Source: Lacimicrobium alkaliphilum (GTDB lineage: Bacteria > Pseudomonadota > Gammaproteobacteria > Enterobacterales > Alteromonadaceae). Taken from it: DNA of 64,000 bases. The translations under genes were made by a program, and so were the position numbers. The notes beneath the pieces were generated by a model that saw only the letters and a program-made list of their open reading frames with translations, was not told the origin of the DNA and ran no database searches. The stretch is from positions 1 through 64,000 of the forward strand of contig NZ_NISX01000013.1 of NCBI RefSeq assembly GCF_002591895.1. The letters run 5' to 3'. Of the stretch, positions 19,770-31,978 are shown piece after piece; position 1 is the first letter of the stretch, and every line of letters begins with the position of its first letter.

Positions 19770-19901
19770 TGTCCTGATGAATCCTTCAGGCCTGAATAGT
19801 TTGCGTATTTAAATTTCATAAAAGAAATTTACTTTCCCAGTGAACTTTTGCCTGAGGGCATACTCTGACTTTACGGTTTATGTGTGTCCCTGAGTGTGTT
19901 T

Positions 19902-19928
19902 GCCCTGGCCTTTTGGTCAGGGCTTTTC
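19902..19928 (+). terminator. intrinsic terminator between spf and engB, rightward
   Basis: GCCCTGGCC and GGTCAGGGC pair around TTTT, and the plus strand continues TTTTCTTTTTC. The hairpin overlaps the engB stop codon (19917-19919). The T tract is only on the plus strand, so it would stop rightward transcripts, although Spot 42 already has its own terminator 140 bases upstream. Confidence 0.65.
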
Positions 19929-20537
19929 TTTTTCTTCGGCGGTATTTAAACCAAACCAGGCATTCAGAACCCCCTCGGCTTCTGCCATACCAATACCATT
20001 GAGGGAAGAAAACGCATGTACTGTTACATCACCGCAGAATGCAAGGCTTGCCTCCCGGGCCATCAATAACTGTGCTTTGCGTTTACCTGACTTTAATTTA
20101 TCGGCTTTTGTGAGTAACGCCAACACTGGTAATTCACTGCTGACAGCCCACCGAATCAGATCCTGATCCAGGTCCTTAAAAGGATGACGGATATCCATCA
20201 GCACCACTAAACCCTTGAGGCTTTCTCGCTGTTGTAAGTATTCTGCCAAAGACTTTTGCCACTTTTTTTTCATTTCCAGAGGAACCTGAGCAAAGCCGTA
20301 TCCTGGCAAATCAATCAGCCGCCGATTCTCATCCAGTTCAAATACATTAATCAGTTGAGTTCGCCCCGGTGTTTTGCTGGTTCGGGCCAACCCTTTCTGG
20401 CGACTGATGCGATTCAATGCGCTGGATTTACCAGCATTTGAGCGACCCGCAAATGCCACTTCAATGCCCTCATCCGCGCCCAGATGCCGAATGTCTGGCG
20501 CACTCATTATAAAACTGGCCTGGCTGTAATAGCTCAC
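19917..20537 (-). CDS. engB: ribosome biogenesis GTPase EngB (YsxC/YihA)
   Basis: A GTPase of the TrmE-Era-EngA-EngB superfamily needed for 50S assembly. The motifs are G1 [10 protein letters not shown]3 DLPGYGFA and G4 TKADK. The GTG start at 20537 follows GGAG and gives a 206-residue protein with the expected [16 protein letters not shown]-terminus. A longer in-frame ATG at 20633 adds 32 unconserved residues. It lies opposite the polA/spf unit, as in E. coli. Confidence 0.95.
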   Translation of the reverse strand: MSYYSQASFIMSAPDIRHLGADEGIEVAFAGRSNAGKSSALNRISRQKGLARTSKTPGRTQLINVFELDENRRLIDLPGYGFAQVPLEMKKKWQKSLAEYLQQRESLKGLVVLMDIRHPFKDLDQDLIRWAVSSELPVLALLTKADKLKSGKRKAQLLMAREASLAFCGDVTVHAFSSLNGIGMAEAEGVLNAWFGLNTAEEKEKP

Positions 20538-20746
20538 GGTGACTCCATCTCTTTGATTAAAATAGCATAAAAGGCTTATGTGCCCTGTTTTGCCGATTGT
20601 TTCTGTGGCACATTGTAGCATCATCAGTTGCACCCGTATGAGTGCTAAACCCCTATAAATCCATGGAAATTATTTTCCTTCCGGTTTAAATGTGTAAAAT
20701 ACTGCATGACCAGTAGCCAGCCACACTAAGCTCAACGAGAATCAAT

Positions 20747-21364
20747 ATGAAAAAACTATGCACAATACTTTGCTTTATTTTTACACTCCCTGTTTTTGCC
20801 GCAGGGAATGCTGAAGCAGGTAAAGAAAAATCCACCAGTTGTGCTGCCTGCCATGGTGCAGATGGCAACAGTGCGGTAGACATGTACCCTTCTCTGGCCG
20901 GACAACATCAGAAATATCTGATTAAACAGCTTCAGGAATTCCGCCTAGGATCCAAAACCGGTGGTGAAGAGGGCCGTTATGATCCGGTAATGTCAGGTAT
21001 GGCTGCCCCCCTTTCCGACCAGGACATATTAGACCTTGCAGCCTTTTACAACGAGCAAAAGCCCAAGCCTGGCAGTGCGCCTGAAAACGTTATAGAGAAA
21101 GGACAGAAACTCTATGTCGGTGGTGATGTGGAACGTGGGTTAACGGCCTGTGCGGCTTGTCATGGCCCCAGGGGCGACGGCATGGCTCTGGCTAATTTTC
21201 CGGATATCAGCGGGCAGCACGCCACCTATATCAAAAAGCAATTGGAAGATTTTCGTGCCGGGAAACGAAATAATGACATGAACGGTATGATGCAGGACGT
21301 CGCAAAACGCCTTACCGATGAAGAGATCGAACTCCTTTCTAAGTTTCTGGTTGGACTGTATTGA
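20747..21364 (+). CDS. dihaem cytochrome c4
   Basis: A 205-residue periplasmic c-type cytochrome. A signal peptide (1-18, cleaved near VFA-AG) is followed by two class I haem domains, with CAACH at about 32-36 and again at about 131-135. Axial Met candidates sit in DPVMSGMAAPLSD and NDMNGMMQDV. Cytochrome c4 carries electrons to terminal oxidases. Its location beside polA/engB is common in Pseudomonas and Alteromonadales. It is divergent from engB. Confidence 0.93.
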   Translation: MKKLCTILCFIFTLPVFAAGNAEAGKEKSTSCAACHGADGNSAVDMYPSLAGQHQKYLIKQLQEFRLGSKTGGEEGRYDPVMSGMAAPLSDQDILDLAAFYNEQKPKPGSAPENVIEKGQKLYVGGDVERGLTACAACHGPRGDGMALANFPDISGQHATYIKKQLEDFRAGKRNNDMNGMMQDVAKRLTDEEIELLSKFLVGLY

Positions 21365-21458
21365 AGAATAACAGGCCCCATAATCGGGGCCATACAAGCC
21401 TCTGGCTCTCTGTTGTCAATAATATGATACAAAAGTTCAACTTTTTTTTGTAAATGAG

Positions 21459-21486
21459 TTGTAAAATAAATTCGATACTGTATTCT
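21459..21486 (+). promoter_or_regulatory. putative promoter of the CsrB/CsrC-like RNA
   Basis: TTGTAA (21459-21464) and TATTCT (21481-21486) are spaced by 16 bases in an AT-rich stretch. Transcription would begin near 21493. The match is fair, not strong. Confidence 0.45.
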
Positions 21487-21492
21487 TTTGCC

Positions 21493-21754
21493 TCAAACAA
21501 CAGGGAAGCAGTGCCCCAGGAAGGGATCAAGACGAAAGCCGTGTGTTTGACTCTACTCTTAAATTTTCAGGGATGGTAAAAATAAAGCGCCTGGATGGCC
21601 GATAATAAACAAGCTTCGCGAACAACAACAAAAAGAGAAGCACTCAGATAAGGTTGTCGTAACACGTTTAGGGAAAAGCGGAATAACGGGAGAAGTGTCA
21701 TCTGGCACTTGGTTATACGAGAGGCGATAGCTAAACTATCGCCTTTTCTTTTTC
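21493..21754 (+). ncRNA. csrC: candidate CsrB/CsrC-family CsrA-sequestering RNA
   Basis: No convincing ORF occupies this stretch. Within 21501-21691 there are eight GGA motifs, several in CsrA-preferred contexts (CAGGGAA, CCAGGAAGGGA, CAGGGATGG, CTGGATGG, TAGGGAA, CGGGAG). The transcript ends in a strong hairpin GGCGATAG / CTATCGCC plus a T-rich tail (21723-21754), very like the end of E. coli CsrC. The length (~260 nt) also resembles CsrC (245 nt). E. coli csrC lies between yihA (engB) and yihI, and here the candidate lies between engB and yihI with two extra genes. Such RNAs bind CsrA dimers and relieve translational repression. Confidence 0.68.
21723..21754 (+). terminator. intrinsic terminator of the CsrC-like RNA
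   Basis: An 8-bp perfect stem GGCGATAG / CTATCGCC with loop CTAAA is followed by TTTTCTTTTTC. The next gene starts at 21770, so it needs read-through or a promoter within the terminator region. Confidence 0.88.
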
Positions 21755-21769
21755 TGGTGTATCACCTCA

Positions 21770-22405
21770 ATGCATTGCCCCCTCTGCCAACAACCTACCT
21801 GTGCGCATTACTGGCAAGATCGGCGCAGAGATTATTGGCAATGTGCCACCTGCAGGCTGGTTTTCGTTCCCCCTGAGCAACGACTGTCGGCTCAATCTGA
21901 AAAAGCAGAATATGACCTGCACCAGAACCGCCCCGATGATGCCGGATATATCTCTTTTTTGAACCGTCTGGTAAAGCCCCTGGGGCAATGTCTTTCACCT
22001 CACAGCAAAGGTCTGGATTATGGTTGTGGGCCGTCACCGGTTCTCGCCAGTTTGCTCATTAATCAGGGGCATTATGTGGATTATTACGATCCCTTTTACT
22101 TTCCGGATGAACAGGCATTTAGTCAAACCTACGATTTCATCACCTGCTCAGAAGCTATAGAGCATTTTTTCTATCCTGGTCAGGTATGGTATCGCTGGAT
22201 GTCCATACTGAAAAACCATGGCTGGCTGGCCATTATGACGAAGAGAGTGATTGACAGAGACGCATTTTCAACCTGGCATTATAAGAATGACCCGACCCAT
22301 GTATGCTTTTTCAGTGAAAAAACATTTCATTGGTTAGCCCATCAGTTCAATATGCGCCTCGAAGTAAGTGGCCCTGATGTAGTACTACTGCAAAAGCTCG
22401 CGTAG
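21770..22405 (+). CDS. class I SAM-dependent methyltransferase with N-terminal zinc ribbon
   Basis: A 211-residue protein. CPLC at 3-6 and CATC at about 25-28 form a likely zinc ribbon, and the methyltransferase core has motif I GLDYGCGPSPVLASLL and a motif IV-like FITCSEAIEHF. The architecture resembles the methyltransferase-23 group with an N-terminal zinc ribbon. The substrate is unknown. It is inserted between the CsrC-like RNA and yihI and begins only 16 bases after the RNA terminator. Confidence 0.8.
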   Translation: MHCPLCQQPTCAHYWQDRRRDYWQCATCRLVFVPPEQRLSAQSEKAEYDLHQNRPDDAGYISFLNRLVKPLGQCLSPHSKGLDYGCGPSPVLASLLINQGHYVDYYDPFYFPDEQAFSQTYDFITCSEAIEHFFYPGQVWYRWMSILKNHGWLAIMTKRVIDRDAFSTWHYKNDPTHVCFFSEKTFHWLAHQFNMRLEVSGPDVVLLQKLA

Positions 22406-22464
22406 AATATGCGACCGAGAGATTCATCAACACGCAACCTCAGTGGTTGTCAGAGTGAAATACC

Positions 22465-22971
22465 ATGGCTAAAGCTCCAAGAACAAAACGAATATCAGAA
22501 AAGGCCCATCAGGCAAATATTGCAGATAAGAAGTCCAGAAAACACAAAGGCCATGCGCCAGGCAGCCGTCACAGCGAGCCCGCTGACAAATCAACGTCGC
22601 AAAACCATAACGCAAAAGCCGATCCACGGCTGGGTAGCAAGAAGCCTGTGCAGTTGCAGGTTTCTGAAACGAAGCATAAAACCCAACAGAAATTCTTTTC
22701 TCCGGCAAAAGAGTTGGCAGCCATTGAGCAGGACTCGCGACTCGAAGACCTGCTGGACAAAATTGAGCAGGAGCAAAGTCTTAGCGCCGAAGATCAACAA
22801 TATGTGGATCAAAAACTGGCACGTCATCGTCAGTTGTGTGAGCTATTGGACATCGACAGCACCAGTGAGGGCAATAGCGATCCGAAACCACAACATCGCC
22901 GTAATCCTGACAATGAAGAAGATGCATTACTGGATAAATTTATGAACAGCGATATAAAAGATCATAAATGA
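22465..22971 (+). CDS. yihI: Der GTPase-activating protein YihI
   Basis: A 168-residue, highly charged protein. Residues 1-60 are basic and low-complexity, KADPRLGSKKPVQL is the conserved YihI motif, and LEDLLDKIEQEQSLSAEDQQYVDQKL is the C-terminal Der-binding helix region. YihI stimulates the GTPase Der (EngA) in 50S ribosome assembly. An overlapping 178-residue frame (22409-22945) is a shadow. It overlaps the next start by four bases. Confidence 0.9.
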   Translation: MAKAPRTKRISEKAHQANIADKKSRKHKGHAPGSRHSEPADKSTSQNHNAKADPRLGSKKPVQLQVSETKHKTQQKFFSPAKELAAIEQDSRLEDLLDKIEQEQSLSAEDQQYVDQKLARHRQLCELLDIDSTSEGNSDPKPQHRRNPDNEEDALLDKFMNSDIKDHK

Positions 22972-23435
22972 TGACGTCACTGCAATTGGCGCTGCTGATA
23001 ACAGGCGGCCTGATCATTGTTGGTCTGGCTTTTTACGCAGGCAGATTACTGTATTTACTGCACCTTCAGAACAAGTCCAGACATAGCAAACAATCTGCTC
23101 GTCGCAGTTATCTGGACGAGAGTATCTACACGATTTCCATGGCTGTGACTCAACAGCAATGTTCGTTATCTGAGGCCAGTATCAGGCTCTGTGTATTGTT
23201 AGATCATATGGATGATGAACGTCACTATCCAGATACCTATCCAGCTATTCACGAGCTGTATGCACGCATAAGACATATGCCGACTCATGAAGCCTGGAAG
23301 GCTCTGCCCAAACCTGAAAAACGTAAGATGGAACAGGAAAGAGAACAGCACGAAGCTGAACTCGAATCAAAGATTCTCAGGGAAGCAGAACAGCTGATGC
23401 AGAATCATCTGCCCAGTGCAGACACCTCCTCATAG
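22968..23435 (+). CDS. DUF2489 membrane-anchored protein
   Basis: A 155-residue protein with one N-terminal transmembrane helix (about 5-27) and a cytoplasmic helical domain ending in a charged coiled coil (PEKRKMEQEREQHEAELESK). It fits DUF2489, a family found beside yihI in Alteromonadales and Vibrionales; the function is unknown. The start (ATGATG) overlaps the yihI stop, so the pair is coupled. Its 3' end overlaps the convergent tag gene by 31 bases. Confidence 0.82.
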   Translation: MMTSLQLALLITGGLIIVGLAFYAGRLLYLLHLQNKSRHSKQSARRSYLDESIYTISMAVTQQQCSLSEASIRLCVLLDHMDDERHYPDTYPAIHELYARIRHMPTHEAWKALPKPEKRKMEQEREQHEAELESKILREAEQLMQNHLPSADTSS

Positions 23436-23986
23436 CAATGGCAGTCCGTCAGATGGTCATTAACCATCCCCACTGCCTGCATAAATGCATAGCAGATAGT
23501 GCTACCAACAAAATTGAAGCCCTGCTTTTTCAATGATCTGGACATGGCGTCAGAGGCGTCAGTTGTAACAGGAACCTGTTCAGGTAACTGCCAGGCGTTC
23601 CGGACTGTGTGCCCCCCGGTGAAATGCCAGATGAAATCGCTGAAATCGATACCCTTTTCGCTCATGGCTACGTAGGCCCTCGCATTTCTGATAATCGATT
23701 CAATTTTCAGCCGGTTCCTGACAATGCCAGCATTTTGCATCAGTCTTTGTATATCATGCTCATCGAATCGGGCAATCTTATCGGCATCGAAATGATCGAA
23801 CGCCAACTCATAGTTGGCTTGTTTTTTGAGTATCGTAAGCCAGCTCAGACCGGCTTGCTGGCCATCCAGACATAACTTGGCAAACAGTTCCCTGGCATCA
23901 CTCACTGGTCGGCCCCAGACATTGTCATGGTATTCCAGATACAGCGGATCCTGAGTTACCCAGTGACATCGACGTGGATCTGACAT
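23405..23986 (-). CDS. tag: DNA-3-methyladenine glycosylase I
   Basis: A 193-residue Tag enzyme that excises 3-methyladenine. MSDPRRCHWVTQDPLYLEYHD carries the N-terminal Cys and His ligands, and NDHLTDCHCYEE at the C-terminus carries the other zinc-snap residues. WLTILKKQANYELAFDHFD and FNFVGSTICYAFMQAVGM are family blocks. Its start lies 118 bases from divergent glyQ, and its tail overlaps the DUF2489 gene. Confidence 0.95.
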   Translation of the reverse strand: MSDPRRCHWVTQDPLYLEYHDNVWGRPVSDARELFAKLCLDGQQAGLSWLTILKKQANYELAFDHFDADKIARFDEHDIQRLMQNAGIVRNRLKIESIIRNARAYVAMSEKGIDFSDFIWHFTGGHTVRNAWQLPEQVPVTTDASDAMSRSLKKQGFNFVGSTICYAFMQAVGMVNDHLTDCHCYEEVSALGR

Positions 23987-24103
23987 ATTTCCTCCTAAAT
24001 CAACCTAAGATAAACTTTTGTCTGCAATTTAGCCTACATTCACAACACTGCAAAAGGTATACTTGGCAGCATTTTTCCGCAATCACCAGCAAATCGGGAT
24101 GTT

Positions 24104-25012
24104 ATGCAAAAATTTGACATCAAGACCTTTCAGGGGCTGATACTCGCCCTGCAGGACTACTGGGCGCGTCAGGGATGCGTCATCATACAACCATTAGATA
24201 TGGAAGTCGGTGCAGGTACCTTTCACCCTATGACGTTTTTACGGGCTATCGGCCCGGAACCCATCAGTAGTGCCTATGTGCAACCCTGCAGACGGCCCAC
24301 TGACGGCCGCTATGGCGAAAATCCCAACCGACTGCAGCATTATTACCAGTTTCAGGTCATGCTCAAACCTTCACCAAAGAATATACAGGAACTTTATCTT
24401 GGTTCCCTTGTGGAAATGGGCTTCGATCCACTGGTGCATGATATCCGCTTTGTCGAAGATAACTGGGAATCCCCTACTCTTGGCGCCTGGGGTCTGGGCT
24501 GGGAAGTATGGCTCAATGGTATGGAAGTCACCCAGTTTACCTACTTTCAGCAGGTTGGCGGTCTCGAATGCAAACCGGTAACCGGCGAAATTACTTATGG
24601 TCTGGAGCGACTGGCCATGTATATTCAGGGCGTCGACAGTATTTATGACCTGGTCTGGACAGACGGTCCTATGGGTAAAATCACCTACAGAGACGTTTTT
24701 CACCAGAATGAAGTCGAGCAGTCAGCCTATAACTTCGAGCATGCTGATGTACAGGCGTTGTTCAGGACCTTTGACCAATGTGAACAGGATAGTCAGAAGT
24801 TAATCGAAGCAGGCCTGGCGTTGCCGGCATATGAACAGGTAATGAAGGCCTCCCATGCGTTTAACCTGCTCGATGCCAGACACGCTATTTCGGTTACTGA
24901 ACGTCAGCGCTATATTCTCAGGGTCCGGGCACTGGCGAAAGAGTGTGCGAATAGCTTCTATGAAGCCCGTCAGGCACTTGGCTTCCCTTTATGTAAACAG
25001 GAGGTGGTTTGA
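24104..25012 (+). CDS. glyQ: glycyl-tRNA synthetase alpha subunit
   Basis: A 302-residue class II catalytic subunit of the bacterial alpha2beta2 glycyl-tRNA synthetase. Family blocks include [50 protein letters not shown] and [18 protein letters not shown]. Its stop overlaps the glyS start in TGATG, ensuring matched expression. No tag-side regulatory leader such as a T-box is visible. Confidence 0.98.
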   Translation: MQKFDIKTFQGLILALQDYWARQGCVIIQPLDMEVGAGTFHPMTFLRAIGPEPISSAYVQPCRRPTDGRYGENPNRLQHYYQFQVMLKPSPKNIQELYLGSLVEMGFDPLVHDIRFVEDNWESPTLGAWGLGWEVWLNGMEVTQFTYFQQVGGLECKPVTGEITYGLERLAMYIQGVDSIYDLVWTDGPMGKITYRDVFHQNEVEQSAYNFEHADVQALFRTFDQCEQDSQKLIEAGLALPAYEQVMKASHAFNLLDARHAISVTERQRYILRVRALAKECANSFYEARQALGFPLCKQEVV

Positions 25013-27078
25013 TGCGCCAGGATGATCTGTTAGTGGAAATCGGCACCGAAGAGTTACCCCCGAAAACGCTCAGGAAACTCGGACAGGCATTTTGTGAACT
25101 TATCAGCAACGGCCTTAATAAAGCAGAACTGACATTCACCGATTCACGCTTCTATGCCTCTCCCCGTCGGTTAGCCGTATACGTGAGCGGATTAGACTAC
25201 CTGCAGCAGGATAAAACCGTAGAAAAGCGCGGCCCTGCGGTACGCGCCGCTTTCGATGATGAGGGCAATCCCACAAAGGCTGCGCAGGGTTGGGCAAAGG
25301 GTTTGGGAATTGCCCCTGCCGATGCTGACAGGCTCAAGACAGACAAAGGGGAATGGCTGGTATATCAGGCTGAAGTCAAAGGTCAGGCGCTTCCTGAATT
25401 GCTGCCTGCATTGGTGAAAAGTGCGTTGTCTGCTTTGCCCGTTCCCAAAATGATGCGCTGGGGTAATAGTGAGCATCCCTTTATTCGTCCGGTGCATACT
25501 CTGTGCATGCTTTATGGCGATCAGCTGATTGCCGGTGAGTTGTTCGGCATTAAGGCTTCACAGCAGCTCCAGGGGCATCGCTTTCATCATCCTCAGCCCG
25601 TTGAACTTAAACAGGCTTCCGACTACGTGTCTTGTCTCAAAGAGGCTTACGTAATCGCTGATTTTGATCAACGGCGCAATACCATTCAACAGGGTCTGCA
25701 GCGCGTGGCTGAAGCACACAATGCAAAAATAGAAGTCGATGAGGATCTGCTGGATGAAGTGACTGCACTGGTAGAATGGCCGGTAGTACTGACAGCTGAG
25801 TTTGACAAAGACTTTTTGCAGGTGCCCAAAGAGGCGCTGATTTACACCATGAAAGGCGATCAGAAATACTTCCCTTTGCTCACCTCTGATGGTCAGTTAC
25901 TGCCTGTTTTTGCCTTTGTAACAAATATTGACAGCAAAGACCCTGAACAGATTGTAAACGGCAATGAACGCGTTATCAGGCCGCGCCTTGCTGATGCTGA
26001 ATTCTTTTTTAACACTGACAAAAAGCAGTCTCTGGAAAGCCGCCTGGATAGCCTGGAAACGGTGTTATTTCAGAAGCAACTGGGTTCATTGAAAGACAAG
26101 GCGCAACGCATTGCGTCATTGGCGCAGTCTGTTGCCAGGGAACTGGGAGCCGAACCAAAGTTCGCTTATCGGGCCGGATTGCTGTCCAAAGCAGATCTGA
26201 TGACGCAAATGGTGATGGAATTCCCCGAAGTTCAGGGAACTATGGGGGAACACTATGCGATTCATGACTCAGAGCATACTGAAATTGCGACGGCAATTGG
26301 TGCTCAGTATCTTCCCCGCTTTTCAGGAGATACTCTTCCGGACTCCCCTGTCAGCTGTGCTGTAGCTCTAGCCGACAAGCTTGATACCCTGGTTGGAATA
26401 TTTGGTATTGGCCAGTTACCTAAGGGCGACAAGGACCCGTTTGCATTGCGACGTGCCGCCATTGGCTTATTGCGTATTTGTGTGGAAAAGAAACTGGCGC
26501 TGGATTTAGCCGTGCTTATTGACCATTCCATGGATACATTCGGTGACATACTAACCAATAAAAACGTAAAACAGCAGGTTCTCGAATTTGTTCTCGGCCG
26601 CTTCAGAGCGTGGTACCAGGAGCAAGGCATAGAAACCGATGTGGTTCAGGCTGTACTCAGTCGACAACCCACGTCGCCGTTGGATTTTGATGCACGAATT
26701 CGGGCAGTTCAGCACTTTAAGTCTCTGGATAGTGCCCTTGCTCTTGCTGCGGCGAACAAAAGAGTGGCGAATATCCTGGCGAAGAATGCCCATGAAAGCA
26801 AAGCTCCTGTTAACCCTGACCTGCTCAGCGAGAAGGCAGAGGTGGATCTGGCTCAGCATCTGCAACGCACGGAACAGGACGTTGCAGACGCAATGGCGAG
26901 ACTCGATTATAAGTTGGTACTGGAAAAATTATCTGCATTACATCAGGTCGTCGATGACTTCTTTGACCAGGTGATGGTGATGGCTGAAGATGAGCGGTTA
27001 AGAAATAACAGACTTGCCCTGTTACAAAAACTAAGAAGTCTGTTTCTTCAGGTGGCAGACATTTCGGTACTTAACTAA
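25012..27078 (+). CDS. glyS: glycyl-tRNA synthetase beta subunit
   Basis: A 688-residue beta subunit that binds tRNA-Gly. [16 protein letters not shown] at the N-terminus, [34 protein letters not shown] and [18 protein letters not shown] (HD-like domain) are typical, with an anticodon-binding C-terminal domain. The ATG at 25012 has GGAGGT at 25000-25005; a TTG one codon upstream is also open but poorly spaced. Confidence 0.98.
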   Translation: MRQDDLLVEIGTEELPPKTLRKLGQAFCELISNGLNKAELTFTDSRFYASPRRLAVYVSGLDYLQQDKTVEKRGPAVRAAFDDEGNPTKAAQGWAKGLGIAPADADRLKTDKGEWLVYQAEVKGQALPELLPALVKSALSALPVPKMMRWGNSEHPFIRPVHTLCMLYGDQLIAGELFGIKASQQLQGHRFHHPQPVELKQASDYVSCLKEAYVIADFDQRRNTIQQGLQRVAEAHNAKIEVDEDLLDEVTALVEWPVVLTAEFDKDFLQVPKEALIYTMKGDQKYFPLLTSDGQLLPVFAFVTNIDSKDPEQIVNGNERVIRPRLADAEFFFNTDKKQSLESRLDSLETVLFQKQLGSLKDKAQRIASLAQSVARELGAEPKFAYRAGLLSKADLMTQMVMEFPEVQGTMGEHYAIHDSEHTEIATAIGAQYLPRFSGDTLPDSPVSCAVALADKLDTLVGIFGIGQLPKGDKDPFALRRAAIGLLRICVEKKLALDLAVLIDHSMDTFGDILTNKNVKQQVLEFVLGRFRAWYQEQGIETDVVQAVLSRQPTSPLDFDARIRAVQHFKSLDSALALAAANKRVANILAKNAHESKAPVNPDLLSEKAEVDLAQHLQRTEQDVADAMARLDYKLVLEKLSALHQVVDDFFDQVMVMAEDERLRNNRLALLQKLRSLFLQVADISVLN

Positions 27079-27130
27079 ACATCGGATAGAGATCGGCCAG
27101 GGACGGTAAAGCTTTTTTCAGGACAATAAA

Positions 27131-27574
27131 ATGAATAATCTTTGCAGAAAAACAGTCCAGCTGTTTCTACTCTTTTTAGTAACAGCCTGTTCTTCCCTGC
27201 CGCAGGTGATAGCTCCGGCAGATCCGCCAGACGAACTTTACTTACGAGGCGTTTTCAACTGGTGGGAAGCGGAAGAGGCATACAAACTTTATAAGGTCAG
27301 TGAACGACTCTACACTGCAGAAATAGAGCTTATTGCTGATGGACAACCTTATGACTTCAGGATTGCCGATGCAGACTGGTCTAAAGGCGCAAATTGTGGA
27401 TACGCAGAAAAAGAGACAGATGAAGTTGTCAGATTAAACCGCAGTGTTGACGCCGATTGTTATGCGATCAACAACAACTTTAAATTTACCCCAAAGGAAA
27501 CCGGGATCTATCAGTTCTTTATCGATTTCAATGATGTGCAATCTCCGACAGTCAGAATAAGACGTAAGAAATGA
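27131..27574 (+). CDS. small lipoprotein of unknown function
   Basis: A 147-residue protein with a lipoprotein signal (LFLLFLVTAC, acylated cysteine at about 20). The mature part (YLRGVFNWWEAEEAYKLYKV, YDFRIADADWSKGANCG, GIYQFFIDFND) looks like one all-beta carbohydrate-binding or pullulanase N-terminal-like domain. That assignment is by pattern only. Two further cysteines (in ANCGY and DADCYA) could form a disulphide. It follows glyS by 52 bases and ends at a bidirectional terminator. Confidence 0.75.
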   Translation: MNNLCRKTVQLFLLFLVTACSSLPQVIAPADPPDELYLRGVFNWWEAEEAYKLYKVSERLYTAEIELIADGQPYDFRIADADWSKGANCGYAEKETDEVVRLNRSVDADCYAINNNFKFTPKETGIYQFFIDFNDVQSPTVRIRRKK

Positions 27575-27620
27575 CCAATTTCAGCATCATAGATAAAATT
27601 TAAGCTATTGATAATATAAA

Positions 27621-27644
27621 AAACCGGGCTTGGCCCGGTTTTTT
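27621..27644. terminator. bidirectional intrinsic terminator
   Basis: ACCGGGC / GCCCGGT with a TTG loop is flanked by A and T runs, so it can serve the lipoprotein gene rightward and the convergent gene at 27657 leftward. Confidence 0.88.
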
Positions 27645-27656
27645 CTACTAAGGGTT

Positions 27657-28142
27657 TTAATCAACGAATTGCATCAGATCCATCGCTGAAAACGCCCTTC
27701 CGGAAGATGTAAGTGGGTCAGTTCGAAAAGCGACTAATAGCATTTCTTTGCTCCTGCAAACTTTTTCATCAAATGGAAAAGTGCAAGGATTCTCCAGAAA
27801 GACATCGTATTTCTCAGACAGATTCTCTAGTATTTTGGGTATATCATCGCGAGAAACCGGTCTGTTGATATTCTTATCAAGGTGCCGCCTAATTTCATTG
27901 AACACATCGTCTTGTCTGTAAATTTCTAGTTCTTCCGAAACGAGCCCTGGTTTGGGTGGCTTAACTAAGCATGCGTTGCTGTCTAAGATGTCTTTGGGGA
28001 TTTGATAATTTTTATATGTACTATCAAACTCAATCCACTCTTTGAGCGTCATTTTCTCTTGTTCACAGTCTTTTGCGCTCACATTAGCAGAGAGAAAAAT
28101 TATTAGTAAAATGGCACTTATGCTTAGCGATTTACTGTTCAT
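27657..28142 (-). CDS. secreted protein of unknown function
   Basis: A 161-residue protein with a clear signal peptide (SISAILLIIFLSANVSA, cleavage near residue 23). Five cysteines occur in all, four of them in the mature half-regions (DCEQEK, NACLV, NPCTF, EKVCRS), suggesting two disulphides. I recognise no family. The coding sequence is more AT-rich than its neighbours, consistent with a recent or fast-evolving gene. The 300 bases upstream contain no gene. Confidence 0.65.
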   Translation of the reverse strand: MNSKSLSISAILLIIFLSANVSAKDCEQEKMTLKEWIEFDSTYKNYQIPKDILDSNACLVKPPKPGLVSEELEIYRQDDVFNEIRRHLDKNINRPVSRDDIPKILENLSEKYDVFLENPCTFPFDEKVCRSKEMLLVAFRTDPLTSSGRAFSAMDLMQFVD

Positions 28143-28332
28143 GTCTTTTGCTTTTTTTATAGCCCCAAGCTGTAGAGTATAGTCTTTTCAGTTTAGTCGT
28201 AAAGCCAGTGGTGAAATCAGATGCCACTCATATTTATCTCAATAAAAACAATGAGTTATCAGGTTATCATGCACACTTTCACTAGTAAGATAATTATCAG
28301 ATAGTACCAGTCTTACCTTACTGTCCTGATAC

Positions 28333-28360
28333 AAAAAAGGCCACCCTATCCGGGGTGGCC
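28333..28360 (-). terminator. terminator of the dnaA-dnaN-recF-gyrB operon
   Basis: GGCCACCC / GGGGTGGCC form the stem. Read leftward it is followed by TTTTTT. It lies about 83 bases after the gyrB stop. The rest of 28143-28442 is AT-rich and holds no other feature I can support. Confidence 0.85.
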
Positions 28361-28442
28361 CTTCATTTTCAGGGTTTCTGATAATAATTTTCACGCATGT
28401 GATAATTACTATCAGGGATTATGAGAACCCACAGAGACTATA

Positions 28443-31956
<3,514 letters not shown>

Positions 31957-31978
31957 AAGGATCTTCGCAACGTTAGAA

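Noticed and set aside
21493-21720. Possible GEMM (c-di-GMP) riboswitch for the methyltransferase gene
   Set aside because: The conserved GCAAAGCC and tetraloop-receptor elements are missing; the GGA-rich pattern and terminator fit a CsrB/CsrC-type RNA better.
22409-22945. 178-residue ORF overlapping yihI in another frame
   Set aside because: The yihI frame contains recognised family motifs; the other frame is low-complexity and has no ribosome site.
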